A stretch of 64,000 nt of DNA from Desulfurispora thermophila DSM 16022 (GCF_000376385.1 NZ_AQWN01000009.1:62001-126000), one strand, 5' to 3'; counted from the first letter of the stretch, positions 1 through 9,727 are shown. Program-made: numbers and translations. Notes: generated from the letters alone by a model not told the origin.

Positions 1-1234
1 GAGCAACAGCTTTGCTCCAGGGTACGGCAGTTTCCAGCGTATCCACTGCGTAGCCACCTTCCCAAAGGCTGTTGCGCAGGTAAGGCACCTGAAAGCGGGT
101 ATGATACCATTGCTGACCCGGCTTACTGCCCAGCATCACACCCCCGTAGCACCGCACCACCTGGGCCACCCGCCGGCGGGCAAAATCAACCTCGGGTTCG
201 CTACCGGCCGCACCAAATAACAACAAACACTTATTCCCACCCACACCACGCCAGGTCAGATATTTCTCCAACCAGCGTATTAGTCTGGAGTGTCCGGCCA
301 TGGCCAGGGTTGTAGCCGTTTCCTGCGGGTCGCTCAACCGCAGCATCACCAAGGGCAGCCGCTGCCGTACCAATTCCTGCACAGCAGCAACACCAGCATC
401 CAGGTCGGGCAAAAAACAGCCACCAAAATACTCCCTTCCCGGCCGGCGACGTACCCGCACCGTAACCTCGGTCAATACACCGCATCTTCCTTCCGAACCC
501 AGGACCAGTTCTTTCAAGTCCGGGCCGGCAGCACTGGCCGGCAGGGGAGGCATAAAAAGCGTCCCGCAAGGCGTTTCCAGCCTCCCCCCGGCAAAAAGCC
601 GCTCAATCCGCCCGTATCCCAGGGACTGCTGGCCACTGGAACGGGTAGCCACCCAACCGCCCAGGGTGGAATACTCAAAGGACTGGGGATAATGCCCCAA
701 TGTATATCCCCTCTCGGCCAGCTGCTCTTCCAAACGCGGGCCGCTCACGCCGGCCTGAAATGTCGCCAGATGACTTTGTTCATCCAGATCCAGCAAACGA
801 TCCATACGGCTGAGGGCCAAAACCAGCACCGGTGCGTCACCTACCGGCGTCAGATGACCCACCACACTGGTGCCACCTCCATAGGGTATCACACTAATAC
901 CGTGTTTTTGGGCATAGCCCAGAAGTTGCCGCACCTCATCACTGCTCACAGGAAAAGCCACCCCGTCCGGCACGCGCCCCACCCGCCCGCTGCGCAACTC
1001 AATCCAGTCCGGTAAGCTCTGTCCCCGGCTGTGACGCAAGCGGATCTCGGGATCCGTAACTACTAGAGAATGATGGGGCAAGCGCCCGGGAGGCAATGTG
1101 GCCAGCACATCGTCCAAACGCGCATCAAGTGGCGGGGTACCCGGTCCCAGGAGCTGCTTTAGCAATTCCAGCGCCCCTGCCGGGAGGGGCAAATTTATCT
1201 CCTCCTCACCCCAACCGTTCCAACGCCGTACCAT
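1..1234 (-). CDS. FAD-binding oxidase, AGPS/GlcD-like (3' end outside window)
   Basis: Start is the ATG at 1234-1232 behind GGGAGG; the reading frame stays open to the left edge, so the C-terminus is missing. The N-terminus has MVRRWNGWGEE and LPHHSLVVTDPEIRLRHSRG, which resemble the bacterial alkyl-dihydroxyacetone-phosphate synthase-like branch of the FAD_binding_4 family. The PP-loop of the FAD site is seen as VIPYGGGTSVVGH, followed by the LGSEGRCGVLTEVTVRV segment that covers the flavin. These enzymes oxidise hydroxy acids or make ether-lipid precursors using bound FAD; the substrate cannot be read from sequence. It is monocistronic as far as visible, downstream of the tyrS terminator on the same strand. 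A glycolate or lactate dehydrogenase subunit is the main alternative. Confidence 0.82.
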   Translation of the reverse strand, partial: MVRRWNGWGEEEINLPLPAGALELLKQLLGPGTPPLDARLDDVLATLPPGRLPHHSLVVTDPEIRLRHSRGQSLPDWIELRSGRVGRVPDGVAFPVSSDEVRQLLGYAQKHGISVIPYGGGTSVVGHLTPVGDAPVLVLALSRMDRLLDLDEQSHLATFQAGVSGPRLEEQLAERGYTLGHYPQSFEYSTLGGWVATRSSGQQSLGYGRIERLFAGGRLETPCGTLFMPPLPASAAGPDLKELVLGSEGRCGVLTEVTVRVRRRPGREYFGGCFLPDLDAGVAAVQELVRQRLPLVMLRLSDPQETATTLAMAGHSRLIRWLEKYLTWRGVGGNKCLLLFGAAGSEPEVDFARRRVAQVVRCYGGVMLGSKPGQQWYHTRFQVPYLRNSLWEGGYAVDTLETAVPWSKAVA

Positions 1235-1311
1235 AAAAACTTTCACCTCCCATAACACCAGATTAAGATCAATACTCCTTAATTAGCAATATATTCTAAA
1301 TATTTTTATCC

Positions 1312-1361
1312 CAAAAAAAATCCGGGAACTTAACCTGCCCCATGGGCAGCCAGTACCCGGG
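1312..1361 (-). terminator. Rho-independent terminator of tyrS
   Basis: On the minus strand an outer stem CCCGGG/TTCCCGG encloses an inner perfect stem CTGCCC-ATG-GGGCAG and is followed by eight T residues. It starts 28 nt after the tyrS stop codon and separates tyrS from the FAD oxidase gene. Confidence 0.85.
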
Positions 1362-1388
1362 TTATTCAACGGTACAAAATTACTCGTC

Positions 1389-2615
1389 TTACTCCTGCAC
1401 CCGCAGGCGCAGAAACTTGCGTTTCCCCACCCGCAGGACGCTGCCATCTACCGGCCGCAACATCATCTGCGGGTCGCTCAATTTCTCTCCGTCCAACTTC
1501 ACGCCGCCCTGCTGGATCAAGCGTTTGGCCTCGCTGTTGCTGGCGGCCAGACCGGACTGGTACAGCAGTTTGGAGAGCAATATGGCCCCACCTTCCAACA
1601 TGTCGGTCGTCAGCACATACTCCGGCACTTCATCGGGCAGGTCGTGTTGCTGAAAAATGCGCTTAAACTCCTCCTCTGCTTCCAACGCCGCCTGTGGCCC
1701 GTGGTAAAAGGAAACAAGCTCCCGGGCCAGACGCATTTTAGCATCGCGCGGGTGCAAAGTGCCGTCTTTCAGCCCCTGCGCTATCTCCTTTACCTCTTCC
1801 AGAGAAAGCGGTGTCACCAGTTCATAGTAACGGAGCATCAACTCATCGGGCAGGGACATGGTCTTGCCGTACATCTCGCGCGGTGGCTCGTCAATACCAA
1901 TGTAGTTGCCCAGGCTCTTGCTCATCTTGTGCACGCCGTCCAGGCCTTCCAAGATAGGCATCATAATGGCAATCTGGGGCTCCTGGCCGAACTCTTTTTG
2001 CAGGTGGCGCCCCATGAGCAGGTTGAACTTCTGGTCGGTGCCGCCCAACTCCACATCACAGGCCAGGGCCACCGAGTCATAGCCCTGCATCAGGGGATAG
2101 AAAAACTCGTGAATACTGATGGGCTGCCCCTCCCGGTAACGCTTGTTGAAATCCTCCCGCTCCAACATCCGCGCCACCGTATACTTGGCCGCCAGTTCAA
2201 TGACCTGGGCAAAATTCAAAGGGGCCAGCCAGGTGCTGTTAAACACAATCCGGGTTTTATTGCGATCCAAAATCTTAAAGATTTGTTTCTCGTATGTTTT
2301 AGCATTTTCTTTTACTTCTTCCTCGGTCAGCTGTTTGCGCGTTTCCGATTTACCGGTGGGATCACCTATCCGGCCGGTAAAATCGCCCAGAATGATCACT
2401 ACCTCATGACCGAGCTCTTGAAACTGGCGCATCTTTTGCAAAACTACCGTATGTCCCAGGTGAATATCGGGAGCGGTAGGATCCAGACCCAGCTTTATTT
2501 TTAGAGGACGGCCGGTGGACACCGAACGCTTCAGTTTGGCCACCAGTTCCTCCTCAGGTACAATTTCCGCCACACCCCTTTTGATAATTTCCAGTTGTTT
2601 GGCTACATCCAACAT
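1389..2615 (-). CDS. tyrS: Tyrosyl-tRNA synthetase
   Basis: Class I aminoacyl-tRNA synthetase that charges tRNA-Tyr in the cytoplasm. It carries the ATP-binding signature as HLGH (about residue 47) and KMSKS (about residue 231), and a C-terminal S4 RNA-binding domain (about residues 340-405). HLGH together with KMSKS is the TyrZ-like subtype rather than the KFGKT-bearing subtype. The frame is open 24 codons further upstream, but the ATG at 2615 is preceded by AAAGGAG at good spacing and begins [15 protein letters not shown], the family's normal N-terminus, giving 408 aa. The roughly 220-nt leader shared with the divergent PBP gene has no T-box consensus, unusual for a Firmicutes synthetase but common enough for this subtype. 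Confidence 0.96.
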   Translation of the reverse strand: MLDVAKQLEIIKRGVAEIVPEEELVAKLKRSVSTGRPLKIKLGLDPTAPDIHLGHTVVLQKMRQFQELGHEVVIILGDFTGRIGDPTGKSETRKQLTEEEVKENAKTYEKQIFKILDRNKTRIVFNSTWLAPLNFAQVIELAAKYTVARMLEREDFNKRYREGQPISIHEFFYPLMQGYDSVALACDVELGGTDQKFNLLMGRHLQKEFGQEPQIAIMMPILEGLDGVHKMSKSLGNYIGIDEPPREMYGKTMSLPDELMLRYYELVTPLSLEEVKEIAQGLKDGTLHPRDAKMRLARELVSFYHGPQAALEAEEEFKRIFQQHDLPDEVPEYVLTTDMLEGGAILLSKLLYQSGLAASNSEAKRLIQQGGVKLDGEKLSDPQMMLRPVDGSVLRVGKRKFLRLRVQE

Positions 2616-2838
2616 ACAGCTACTCCTTTCAGTTGTGCTATTAACTAACATCAACCAAACTACAGACAGTTTTCCCCGGAGAGGCACACCCGTTAAAAAG
2701 CTGGAATTATTGCCCTCCCCGGTGCAAAATGCCGATCGTAAGCCTTAACAGGCAGGCAGTCAACCCAATTCTCTTAATTATAGCAAAAAGCAGGAAAAAC
2801 TGACAAGGCGGACGTATTCCCTGTTTGTTTTAATGTGA

Positions 2839-2844
2839 TATAAT
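2839..2844 (+). promoter_or_regulatory. Probable -10 box of the class A PBP gene
   Basis: A perfect TATAAT. No convincing -35 element lies 16-18 nt upstream. Its position overlaps the first in-frame ATG (2843), so transcription would start about 2851, which argues for the downstream TTG start of the PBP. Confidence 0.5.
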
Positions 2845-2881
2845 GCTGCATATCAGGCTGAGAAGGGGAGGTTGGAATGTT

Positions 2882-5071
2882 TTGACTGCCAGAAAAAGAC
2901 GCCGCAAGTTGCGGGTAGGGCGGCTGCTCACTGTCCTGGCTCTGGGCTTTGCCTGCATTGTGCTGCTGGCCGGGCTGGGGCTGTTCTTTATCAGCCTGCG
3001 CGACCTGCCTTCTTTTGATACCGCTGCTTTGAGCACAGCCAACGCCACCACGGTTTACGACCGGGAAAACAAGCCGGTGGGCACTATAGGGGTGGAAAAC
3101 CGGGTGCCGGTTAAAATCAAAGATATCCCGGAACGTGTACAACAGGCCTTCCTGGCCGCGGAAGACCACCGCTTTTATGAACACCACGGGGTGGACTTCA
3201 TCGGTATTTTCCGGGCAGCTATTACCGATTTACTAGGCCGCGGACTGCACCAGGGAGCCAGCACCATCACCCAGCAGTTGGTAAAACAATCTTTCCTGAC
3301 ACCGGAAAAAACTTTTAAACGTAAAATCCAGGAGGTGATCCTGGCCGTACAGTTGGAAAGGCACTACACCAAGCCGGAAATTCTCGAAATGTATTTGAAC
3401 AAGATATATTTTGGTGAGGGGGCATACGGGATCCAGTCGGCAGCCAGGCTATACTTCAATAAGGACGCGGCCAAGCTCTCTCTACCGGAGGCGGCATTGC
3501 TGGCCGGCGTAATTCGGGCGCCATCCTACTACTCTCCCTACCAAAACCCGGAAGCCGCTAAAAAACGCCGCGACCTGATTTTGGACAACATGTCCCGTTA
3601 TGGCTTCATCACTGCCCGGGAGGCGGAGGAAGCTAAAAAAAGCAAATTGGATCTGGCCACCGGCACGCCGGAAAACCGTAAATATCCTTACCCCTATTTC
3701 ATTGATTACATTACCAGCCTGCTGGTGGACAAGTACGGATCAGACATGGTTTATAAAGGTGGGCTGAGGGTCTACACCACATTGGACACCAGAATACAAA
3801 AAATCGCCGAAGAAGTGCTGGCCAACAGCAAGAACTACCCTCCGGTCAAGGATGTGCAGGGAGCCATGGTCGTGCTGGATGCCCGCAAAGGCTATATCCT
3901 GGCCATGGTCGGCGGCCGGGAACACAAGGGGCGGCTGGCCTGGAACCGGGCCGTCCGCCCCCCCGGACAACCGGGTTCGGCATTTAAACCGATCATCGCC
4001 TATGCTCCCGCCATTGAACTGAAGGGCATGGGCCCGGCCTCGGTAGTGGACGACATTCCGGTCAATTATAACGGATATCAGCCTCAAAACTCCGACCGGA
4101 AATATCGTGGTCTAATCACCCTGCGCACCGCCCTGACCCACTCGGTCAATGTGGTGGCCGTAAAACTGGTGATGGACAGTGTGGGACTAAACCAGGCCAT
4201 TGATTTTGCCGGACGCTTCGGATTTAAAATTGACCCGGCACGCACTGGCGCCAGCATCGCACTGGGCACCTGGGAGGTTTCTCCGCTGGAATTGGCCAGC
4301 GCCTATACAGCCTTTGCCAATGAAGGCATTCAGAGCCGGCCGCTGGCCATACTGCGTGTGGAAGACTCCAGCGGCAATATCCTGGAGGAATACCACCCCC
4401 AGCAAAAGCAGGTAATCAGTCCCAGCACAGCTTTTCTGGTCACCGATATGTTACGTTCTGTAGTGGAGAATGGCACCGGCCAAAACGCTCGTCTGGCCCG
4501 TCCGGTAGCCGGTAAAACCGGCACCACAGAAAAAGGCACCGACCTGTGGTTCGCCGGCTACACACCGCAGATGGTGGGGGTAGTATGGATGGGAACCGAA
4601 AATAACCGTTCCATGCCCCGGGCTTACGGCGGCACATACCCGGCGGCTATCTGGCGCCAGGTGATGGCCCGGGCACTGCAGAATGTACCAACTCAGGATT
4701 TCAGCCGTCCGGCGGACATCACCACAGCCACCGTGGACAGCAAGTCCGGCTTGCTCCCCGGGCCCAACACGCCACCCGAACACCAGATAACCGACTATTT
4801 TGCTGCCGGCACAGTACCCACGGAAATAGACAACACCCACGTACCGGTAGAGGTATGTGCCACCTCGGGTCTACTGCCCACGGCAAACTGCCCGGAGCGC
4901 GTTGTACGCAACCTGGTCAAGCTACCGTATGAAGTACCGGACTTTGTGCTGGACTATCTGGAGAGGGTTCCAACCAAGACCTGCCCGGTACACAATCCAG
5001 CAAGCGGTGGTTTTTTACCGCCTGAGCAAAACGCCGGTCAGGTTCCCTCAGAAGGTGGGTTTATCCCTTAA
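2882..5071 (+). CDS. Class A penicillin-binding protein (PBP1A type)
   Basis: Bifunctional peptidoglycan glycosyltransferase/transpeptidase at the outer face of the membrane. A basic cytoplasmic tail (ARKRRRKLR) precedes one membrane anchor. The GT51 domain has EDHRFYEHHGVD (about residue 94) and GASTITQQLVKQ. The transpeptidase domain shows SAFK (catalytic Ser near 365), SVN and KTGTT (near 543). The C-terminal tail is Pro-rich with two Cys pairs, low complexity at the very end. An ATG at 2843 is in frame but overlaps a TATAAT box; the TTG at 2882 has AAGGGGAGG ten nt upstream and gives 729 aa. Divergent from tyrS; followed by a strong terminator. Confidence 0.95.
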   Translation: MTARKRRRKLRVGRLLTVLALGFACIVLLAGLGLFFISLRDLPSFDTAALSTANATTVYDRENKPVGTIGVENRVPVKIKDIPERVQQAFLAAEDHRFYEHHGVDFIGIFRAAITDLLGRGLHQGASTITQQLVKQSFLTPEKTFKRKIQEVILAVQLERHYTKPEILEMYLNKIYFGEGAYGIQSAARLYFNKDAAKLSLPEAALLAGVIRAPSYYSPYQNPEAAKKRRDLILDNMSRYGFITAREAEEAKKSKLDLATGTPENRKYPYPYFIDYITSLLVDKYGSDMVYKGGLRVYTTLDTRIQKIAEEVLANSKNYPPVKDVQGAMVVLDARKGYILAMVGGREHKGRLAWNRAVRPPGQPGSAFKPIIAYAPAIELKGMGPASVVDDIPVNYNGYQPQNSDRKYRGLITLRTALTHSVNVVAVKLVMDSVGLNQAIDFAGRFGFKIDPARTGASIALGTWEVSPLELASAYTAFANEGIQSRPLAILRVEDSSGNILEEYHPQQKQVISPSTAFLVTDMLRSVVENGTGQNARLARPVAGKTGTTEKGTDLWFAGYTPQMVGVVWMGTENNRSMPRAYGGTYPAAIWRQVMARALQNVPTQDFSRPADITTATVDSKSGLLPGPNTPPEHQITDYFAAGTVPTEIDNTHVPVEVCATSGLLPTANCPERVVRNLVKLPYEVPDFVLDYLERVPTKTCPVHNPASGGFLPPEQNAGQVPSEGGFIP

Positions 5072-5080
5072 TAAGAATAA

Positions 5081-5122
5081 GGGACGGGACGGGGCAAAAT
5101 GCTGCCCTGTCCCGTCTCTTTA
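5081..5122. terminator. Bidirectional terminator between PBP and rnpB
   Basis: A 14-bp GC-rich stem GACGGGACGGGGCA paired with TGCCCTGTCCCGTC around a short loop. T-rich sequence follows on the plus strand (TCTCTTTAG) and an A/T-rich run on the minus strand. It ends the PBP gene and can also stop the convergent rnpB transcript. Confidence 0.85.
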
Positions 5123-5149
5123 GCCTATTTTCAGGCAAAAATCAAACAA

Positions 5150-5512
5150 AAAGCACGACTGTAAGCGAGATTCTGTTATTTCAAGCAGTCATCTATCTAG
5201 GGAAGCCCGCTTATGGAGACCTTCCCTCCTCCCCCCGATGGGAGGTGCCCCTACCCGCAGCCAAAGCTGCCTATTTGGGTTGCACGCCGGTGGAGTTTAC
5301 CCTTGCACTCACCGGTCGCCCGGTGACATAGTTTCTGTGGCACTTTACGGCTACTCGGAACTGCGAGAGTCCCTTTTGCCGTCGTCAGGTCGCCCTGCCC
5401 CGGCTTGCGCCGGGCACCGTTTTACACGCCTTTGTTCAGGCGTGTGCGTGTCTCGACTTTCCTCTGCACTGCTCATCCGGCAGCACAGCGACTGCTCATC
5501 GTACTTTTTGTC
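5150..5512 (-). ncRNA. rnpB: RNase P RNA, class A
   Basis: Catalytic RNA that removes 5' leaders from pre-tRNAs. On the minus strand the universal core is readable in order: GAGGAAAGTC near 5465 (CR I), GACGGCAAAAGG, CCACAGAAAC near 5340, the AACCC of GCAACCCAAATAGGCAG near 5275 in the P15 loop region that normally binds tRNA CCA, and the 3' signature ATGACTGCTTGAAATAACAGAA ending in CTTACAG. Length near 360 nt and the P15/P16/P17-type region indicate the ancestral A type rather than the Bacillus B type. Ends are approximate because P1 pairing was judged by eye. It fills most of the 500-nt stretch without protein genes. Confidence 0.94.
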
Positions 5513-5575
5513 TTCATTTTGCCTGGAAACATATTATACTTTAAATGTTGCCAGTCAGACAAGTGCCAAATCATG

Positions 5576-6352
5576 TCAACTCTGGCCCGTAGAGGTAAAT
5601 TCTCGCTTGATCACCTGGCCCACACCGCCCAGCACACCCAGGTTTCGTCCGTTGAGCTGCACCTGTACCACACCGGCATTGCCCAACTTGACATAGATCC
5701 TTTCCTGCCCACGAAACTGCCTCACTTCACCGGCCTGCAAAATGCCGGTAAACTCCTCCCTCCCGTCCACAACCACCTGCATCCAGCTACGGCTGTCGGT
5801 AACATTGAGCACCAGGTCCACTCCTTCCGGCGCCGGAGTTACGGGAGGAACATTGGCTGCCGGGGGTAAACTGGACCTGTTGTCCTTTTGCGCTACCGGC
5901 GGGGGGTTTTTTTCCGGTTGTCCCTGCTGCCAGGCGGCGTAAATAACCCAACCGCCCAGCATTATCAACACCGCACCGGCCATAGCCAGCCATATTTTGC
6001 CGCGCGTTTTCCGTTCCCCTGGTTCTTTTTTCCACTTAACTGGTCGTTTGCGCCTCGTGGAGGTCTGTTCTTTCTCCTCACCAGCACCCCGCTCGCCGCG
6101 CTGGTCCTCTGGCAGTGCTGCTTGAGTTATAGCATTATCCATTTCCTGCACCAGCGCCTCGCCGGAAAGACCAAGGTAACGGGCATAATTGCGCAAAAAC
6201 CCCCGTGCATATACTACACCGGGCAACTGATCGTAGGCTTCATTTTCCAAAGCCTCCAAATATTTGCGGCGAATCTTAGTGGCATTCTCGGCATCCTCCA
6301 GGGAAAGACCCAGTTTTTCCCTCGTCTGGCGCAATTTTTGACCAATTGTCAT
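5576..6352 (-). CDS. RodZ-like helix-turn-helix membrane protein
   Basis: Cytoskeletal scaffold-type protein linking MreB to the membrane. Residues 1-70 are an HTH_25 (XRE-like) domain, GQKLRQTREKLGLSLEDA, with the family's LPGVVYARGFLRNYARYLGL. A Lys/Arg-rich stretch precedes one membrane segment (IWLAMAGAVLIMLGGWVIYA, about residues 130-150), then a Pro-rich linker, then an extracellular DUF4115 beta domain (DLVLNVTDSRSWMQVVVDG). Start ATG at 6352 has GGGGAGGTG at 6-7 nt and yields 258 aa. It overlaps the 3' end of mnmH by 77 nt, so both are probably on one mRNA. Confidence 0.88.
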   Translation of the reverse strand: MTIGQKLRQTREKLGLSLEDAENATKIRRKYLEALENEAYDQLPGVVYARGFLRNYARYLGLSGEALVQEMDNAITQAALPEDQRGERGAGEEKEQTSTRRKRPVKWKKEPGERKTRGKIWLAMAGAVLIMLGGWVIYAAWQQGQPEKNPPPVAQKDNRSSLPPAANVPPVTPAPEGVDLVLNVTDSRSWMQVVVDGREEFTGILQAGEVRQFRGQERIYVKLGNAGVVQVQLNGRNLGVLGGVGQVIKREFTSTGQS

Positions 6353-7430
6353 ACTGTTCACCTCCCCGCACCATCCGTCCATATTCCGGCAAGGATTTGA
6401 CAAAAGCAGCTATTTTTTCCAATGCCTTTTCCAGATTTTTAGTATCTACACACAGGTGATAATCGGCACTGGGAGAGTCTGGGTACCTGTACAACGGATC
6501 ATAGTAGTCACAGAGCAAAAACTCCACCGCCGGCCGGTAGTTCCCTGCCGCAATCCATTGCTTGAGCTGCTCGCTCCGGCTTTTACCCAGATACTTTACC
6601 AGCACATCCACAGCCTCCATCAGTGCATGCACAACATCCTGCGAACCGTCCAACACATATCCACTCAGGCTCCTTTCCACGCGGGTGGGCACATCGGCGT
6701 ACAATAACACTCGATAACCATCGCGTATGGCTTGCATTACCGGGAGCGGCACCAACAGGCGTCCCAGTCGACGACTTTCGCATTCTACTACAAAAATACC
6801 ATATTTTTCAGCGGCGCGCAAAGCCTGGACAATCAAACCTTCAAACATTTTCTGGCTGGGCGAAGCGGGCATGCCCACCTTACCAAAAACCGAGCCCCGG
6901 TGCGCTGCCAGGGTTTCCAGGTCCAGTACCGGCACGCCGTAGGAAGGCAATTTTTTTATTATCTCGGTTTTGCCCACCCCGGTTAAACCGTGCAAAACCA
7001 CCGCCCGGTGCGGCAACGCAGTGCCCAGGTAGCTGTTTACATAACGCCGGTAGGACTTAAAACCTCCCATAATGCGGCAGACGTTAAAGTCCATCTGCTC
7101 CAGCATATAGGCGACAAACTGGCTGCGCATCCCGCCGCGCCAGCAAAAAAGAATCACCTTTTCCCCGGCCGGTGCCACCTGTTCAAACTTTTCCAGCAGG
7201 GCGGGCAGTTTGGGTGCCACCAGCTTCAGGCCCAGCCGCCGGGCAGCGGTGGGTGAAACCTGTTTATAAACTGTCCCGATTTGCGCCCTTTCTTGATTGT
7301 TAAATAAAGGTATATTGATTGCCCCGGGTATGGTCACTTCAGCAAATTCGCCTTCGGAACGCACATCCACCAACACCGCTCCGGAGCCCATTGCTTCCAG
7401 TGCTTCTTCAACGGTAATATTTCTAATCAT
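6276..7430 (-). CDS. mnmH: tRNA 2-selenouridine synthase
   Basis: Replaces sulfur by selenium at the wobble 2-thiouridine of some tRNAs, using selenophosphate. An N-terminal rhodanese domain (about 1-130) carries the catalytic Cys96 in ILFCWRGGMRSQ, and a P-loop GLTGVGKT (about 148-155) starts the second domain. The 384-aa length fits the family. Start ATG at 7430; its GGAGAT is about 13 nt upstream, a weak arrangement. A strong SigA-type promoter lies about 110 nt upstream. Presence implies the host makes selenophosphate (SelD), not seen here. The last 77 nt overlap rodZ, an unusually long overlap, so part of the C-terminal tail may be dispensable. Confidence 0.93.
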   Translation of the reverse strand: MIRNITVEEALEAMGSGAVLVDVRSEGEFAEVTIPGAINIPLFNNQERAQIGTVYKQVSPTAARRLGLKLVAPKLPALLEKFEQVAPAGEKVILFCWRGGMRSQFVAYMLEQMDFNVCRIMGGFKSYRRYVNSYLGTALPHRAVVLHGLTGVGKTEIIKKLPSYGVPVLDLETLAAHRGSVFGKVGMPASPSQKMFEGLIVQALRAAEKYGIFVVECESRRLGRLLVPLPVMQAIRDGYRVLLYADVPTRVERSLSGYVLDGSQDVVHALMEAVDVLVKYLGKSRSEQLKQWIAAGNYRPAVEFLLCDYYDPLYRYPDSPSADYHLCVDTKNLEKALEKIAAFVKSLPEYGRMVRGGEQYDNWSKIAPDEGKTGSFPGGCRECH

Positions 7431-7538
7431 TTGTTACAGACATCTCCATAAGTTAGTTCTGTAGCGCTTTGTTTGTACGCTTGCGGCGGAAAATATTCCG
7501 CAAAAGTCTGAGTAATCACCCGGCACTTTCCAGGGATA

Positions 7539-7567
7539 ATTATAAACAGCAAACAAAAAGCTATCAA
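7539..7567 (-). promoter_or_regulatory. SigA-type promoter of mnmH-rodZ
   Basis: Minus strand reads TTGATA (7567-7562), a 17-nt spacer, then TATAAT (7544-7539). It is the best match to the vegetative consensus in the host part and points to mnmH with a leader of about 100 nt. Confidence 0.8.
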
Positions 7568-7600
7568 CAGTCCCGGGCAATAAATTAATAAAGACGGCCA

Positions 7601-9727
7601 CTACTCAGGCACGTTTTCTAACCCGCTCCCCTCTTCCAATCCCGCTCCGGCCTGTTCCAGACCCGCCTGCCTCACCAGTACCATCCTTTGCCTGCCGTTA
7701 CCACTCGACCCGACAATGCCCATGTTTTCCATAGCTTCCAGCAGGCGGACTGCCCGGGTGTAGCCAATTTGTAACCGGCGCTGCAATAAAGAGACCGAAG
7801 CCTGGCCCGTGCTTGTGACAAGATTGATGGCCCGCTCCAACATTTCTTCGTCATCCTTTCCCCCCTGGGCAGTATCCGACCGGCCTGTTCTGCGCCAAAA
7901 ATCCACCAGCCCGGTCAATTCTTCATCGGAAATGTATGCCCCCTGTACCCTAACCGGCCGGCTGGAACCACCGGGCAAGAAAAGCATATCCCCTTTCCCC
8001 AGCAGCTTCTCCGCCCCGGCCTGCTCCAGAATGGTGCGGGAATCAACCTGGGAAGAAACGGCAAAGGCAATACGGGCCGGAATATTGGCTTTAATCAGAC
8101 CGGTAATCACGTCCACTGAAGGGCGCTGGGTGGCGATGATCAAGTGAATGCCGGCCGCCCGGCCCATCTGCGCCAAACGGCAGATACCCCTTTCAATGTC
8201 TCCCGGGGCAGTCAACATCAAGTCGGCCAGCTCATCAATCACGACCACGATATAGGGCAAACATTCACCCATGTCCCCATCCCGTTCACGAATCAGCTGG
8301 TTGTAGCGCATAATCTGCCGCACACCTTGCACGGCAAACAACTTGTAACGACGCTCCATCTCTTGCATGACCCAGCCCAGAGCCTGAGTTGCCTGACGGA
8401 CAGAGGTGATTACGGGAAAAACCAGGTGGGGCAGGTCTCGAAACACCGCCAGGTCGACTTTCTTAGGATCCATGACCACAAAGCGTAACTGCTCCCCGGT
8501 AGCACGAAACAACAAACTGGCCACAATACTATTTAGGCATACGCTCTTGCCTGCACCGGTAGCCCCGGCCAACAACAAATGCGGCAACCCGGCCAGATCA
8601 ACAAACACCGGTTCACCGGCAATATCCCTGCCCAGAGCTACCGTGAGCAAAGAGGGGCTCTGCCAAAATCCATCCTCTTCCAGAAGTTCACGTAAATATA
8701 CAATACTTTGCTGGTCATTGGGCACCTCAATACCCAGGCAAGCTTTACCCGGCACTGGAACCTCTATGCGCACTCCGGGCGCAGCCAGACTCAGGGCCAG
8801 GTCATCAGCCAGTGCCACAATGCGGCTGATTTTCACACCCGGCGGCGGCACAATCTCATAACGGGTGATAGTTGGCCCACAGGAAACACTGACGACCTTG
8901 ACCGGCAAGCCAAAACTTTTCATTGTCTCCTGCAAAAGCCGGCTACGGTTGGCAATTTCCCTTGCCCCCGCCGCTGTTTTTTTCTCCGGCCTGCGCAACA
9001 ATGTAAGCGGAGGTAGTTTACCGCGAGCCAACCGGTATAATGAGCCCTGCTCGCTGTTATTGCCACTCATCTCCGCATCCACTACTATCTTCGCCATTCT
9101 ATCCTGGGAAACAGTGAGCGTTTCCCGACCATTAACTTTTGCCAGAAGTGATTCTCCCTTGTTTAATGACTCTTCTTCCTCAAAAAGATAGGCGGTTATC
9201 TTTTGCCATACCCGCTGTCCCCAAGTCCCCCCATACCAGTACACATGTCGCCAGCCGGCTTGCTCCCCATTGCTCCAGTAGAGTTTTCCCCCAATCAGAG
9301 CCATGGCCAGCAGGCAAATAGCCAGGCCGGGCAAACCAAAAGCCCACTTGCCGGTCAAAACAATTGCTGCTCCAATGATTCCACCTCCCCGCCCCTGCAG
9401 CGCTGCCGGCCATTCCTGTCCGGTAAACAGTAAAAGGTGCCAGGCTGCCTGTACAACCAAAAATAACAACATGCCACCGGCAAGCTGACGCACACTGCCC
9501 ACCCTGTTACGTCCCCAAAGACGATTATATCCTTTTATTAATAGCCAGGCAGGCAAAAAGTAACGCCCGTACCCCAACAAAGCCCCGCTGCCAGTGGAAA
9601 TCCAGCCGGTCACCAGGCCGGCCGCCGGACATAAAAAACAAAAGGACAGCAATAAACCCAGGGCCAAAAGGGCAATCCCAGCCACTTCATTTTTCAACCT
9701 TTCATTAACCCGTCCCGCATTGCTCAC
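7601..9727 (-). CDS. DNA translocase FtsK/SpoIIIE
   Basis: Membrane-anchored hexameric dsDNA pump that clears chromosomes from the septum or drives DNA into the forespore. The N-terminal 160 residues hold about four membrane segments, then a linker, the alpha domain, and the RecA-like beta domain with Walker A GATGAGKSVCLNS (about 388) and Walker B VVVIDELADLM. The C-terminal 65 residues are the winged-helix gamma domain (QASVSLLQRRLQIGYTRAVRLLEAMENMGIV) that reads KOPS/SRS sites. At 708 aa it is at the short end of the family, with a short linker. Start is GTG at 9727 behind AAGGGAGGGG. FtsK and SpoIIIE cannot be told apart by sequence alone. Confidence 0.95.
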   Translation of the reverse strand: MSNAGRVNERLKNEVAGIALLALGLLLSFCFLCPAAGLVTGWISTGSGALLGYGRYFLPAWLLIKGYNRLWGRNRVGSVRQLAGGMLLFLVVQAAWHLLLFTGQEWPAALQGRGGGIIGAAIVLTGKWAFGLPGLAICLLAMALIGGKLYWSNGEQAGWRHVYWYGGTWGQRVWQKITAYLFEEEESLNKGESLLAKVNGRETLTVSQDRMAKIVVDAEMSGNNSEQGSLYRLARGKLPPLTLLRRPEKKTAAGAREIANRSRLLQETMKSFGLPVKVVSVSCGPTITRYEIVPPPGVKISRIVALADDLALSLAAPGVRIEVPVPGKACLGIEVPNDQQSIVYLRELLEEDGFWQSPSLLTVALGRDIAGEPVFVDLAGLPHLLLAGATGAGKSVCLNSIVASLLFRATGEQLRFVVMDPKKVDLAVFRDLPHLVFPVITSVRQATQALGWVMQEMERRYKLFAVQGVRQIMRYNQLIRERDGDMGECLPYIVVVIDELADLMLTAPGDIERGICRLAQMGRAAGIHLIIATQRPSVDVITGLIKANIPARIAFAVSSQVDSRTILEQAGAEKLLGKGDMLFLPGGSSRPVRVQGAYISDEELTGLVDFWRRTGRSDTAQGGKDDEEMLERAINLVTSTGQASVSLLQRRLQIGYTRAVRLLEAMENMGIVGSSGNGRQRMVLVRQAGLEQAGAGLEEGSGLENVPE

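Noticed and set aside
290-1015. Long open frame on the plus strand across the FAD oxidase gene
   Set aside because: It is antisense to a recognisable oxidase, has no RBS and no protein-like composition; GC-rich coding DNA commonly leaves such open frames.
1644-2504. 286-codon open frame antisense to tyrS
   Set aside because: Fully inside a conserved synthetase gene, with no domain and no RBS.
2616-2840. Possible T-box leader of tyrS
   Set aside because: No AGGGTGGNACCGCG antiterminator sequence and no leader terminator were found on the minus strand.
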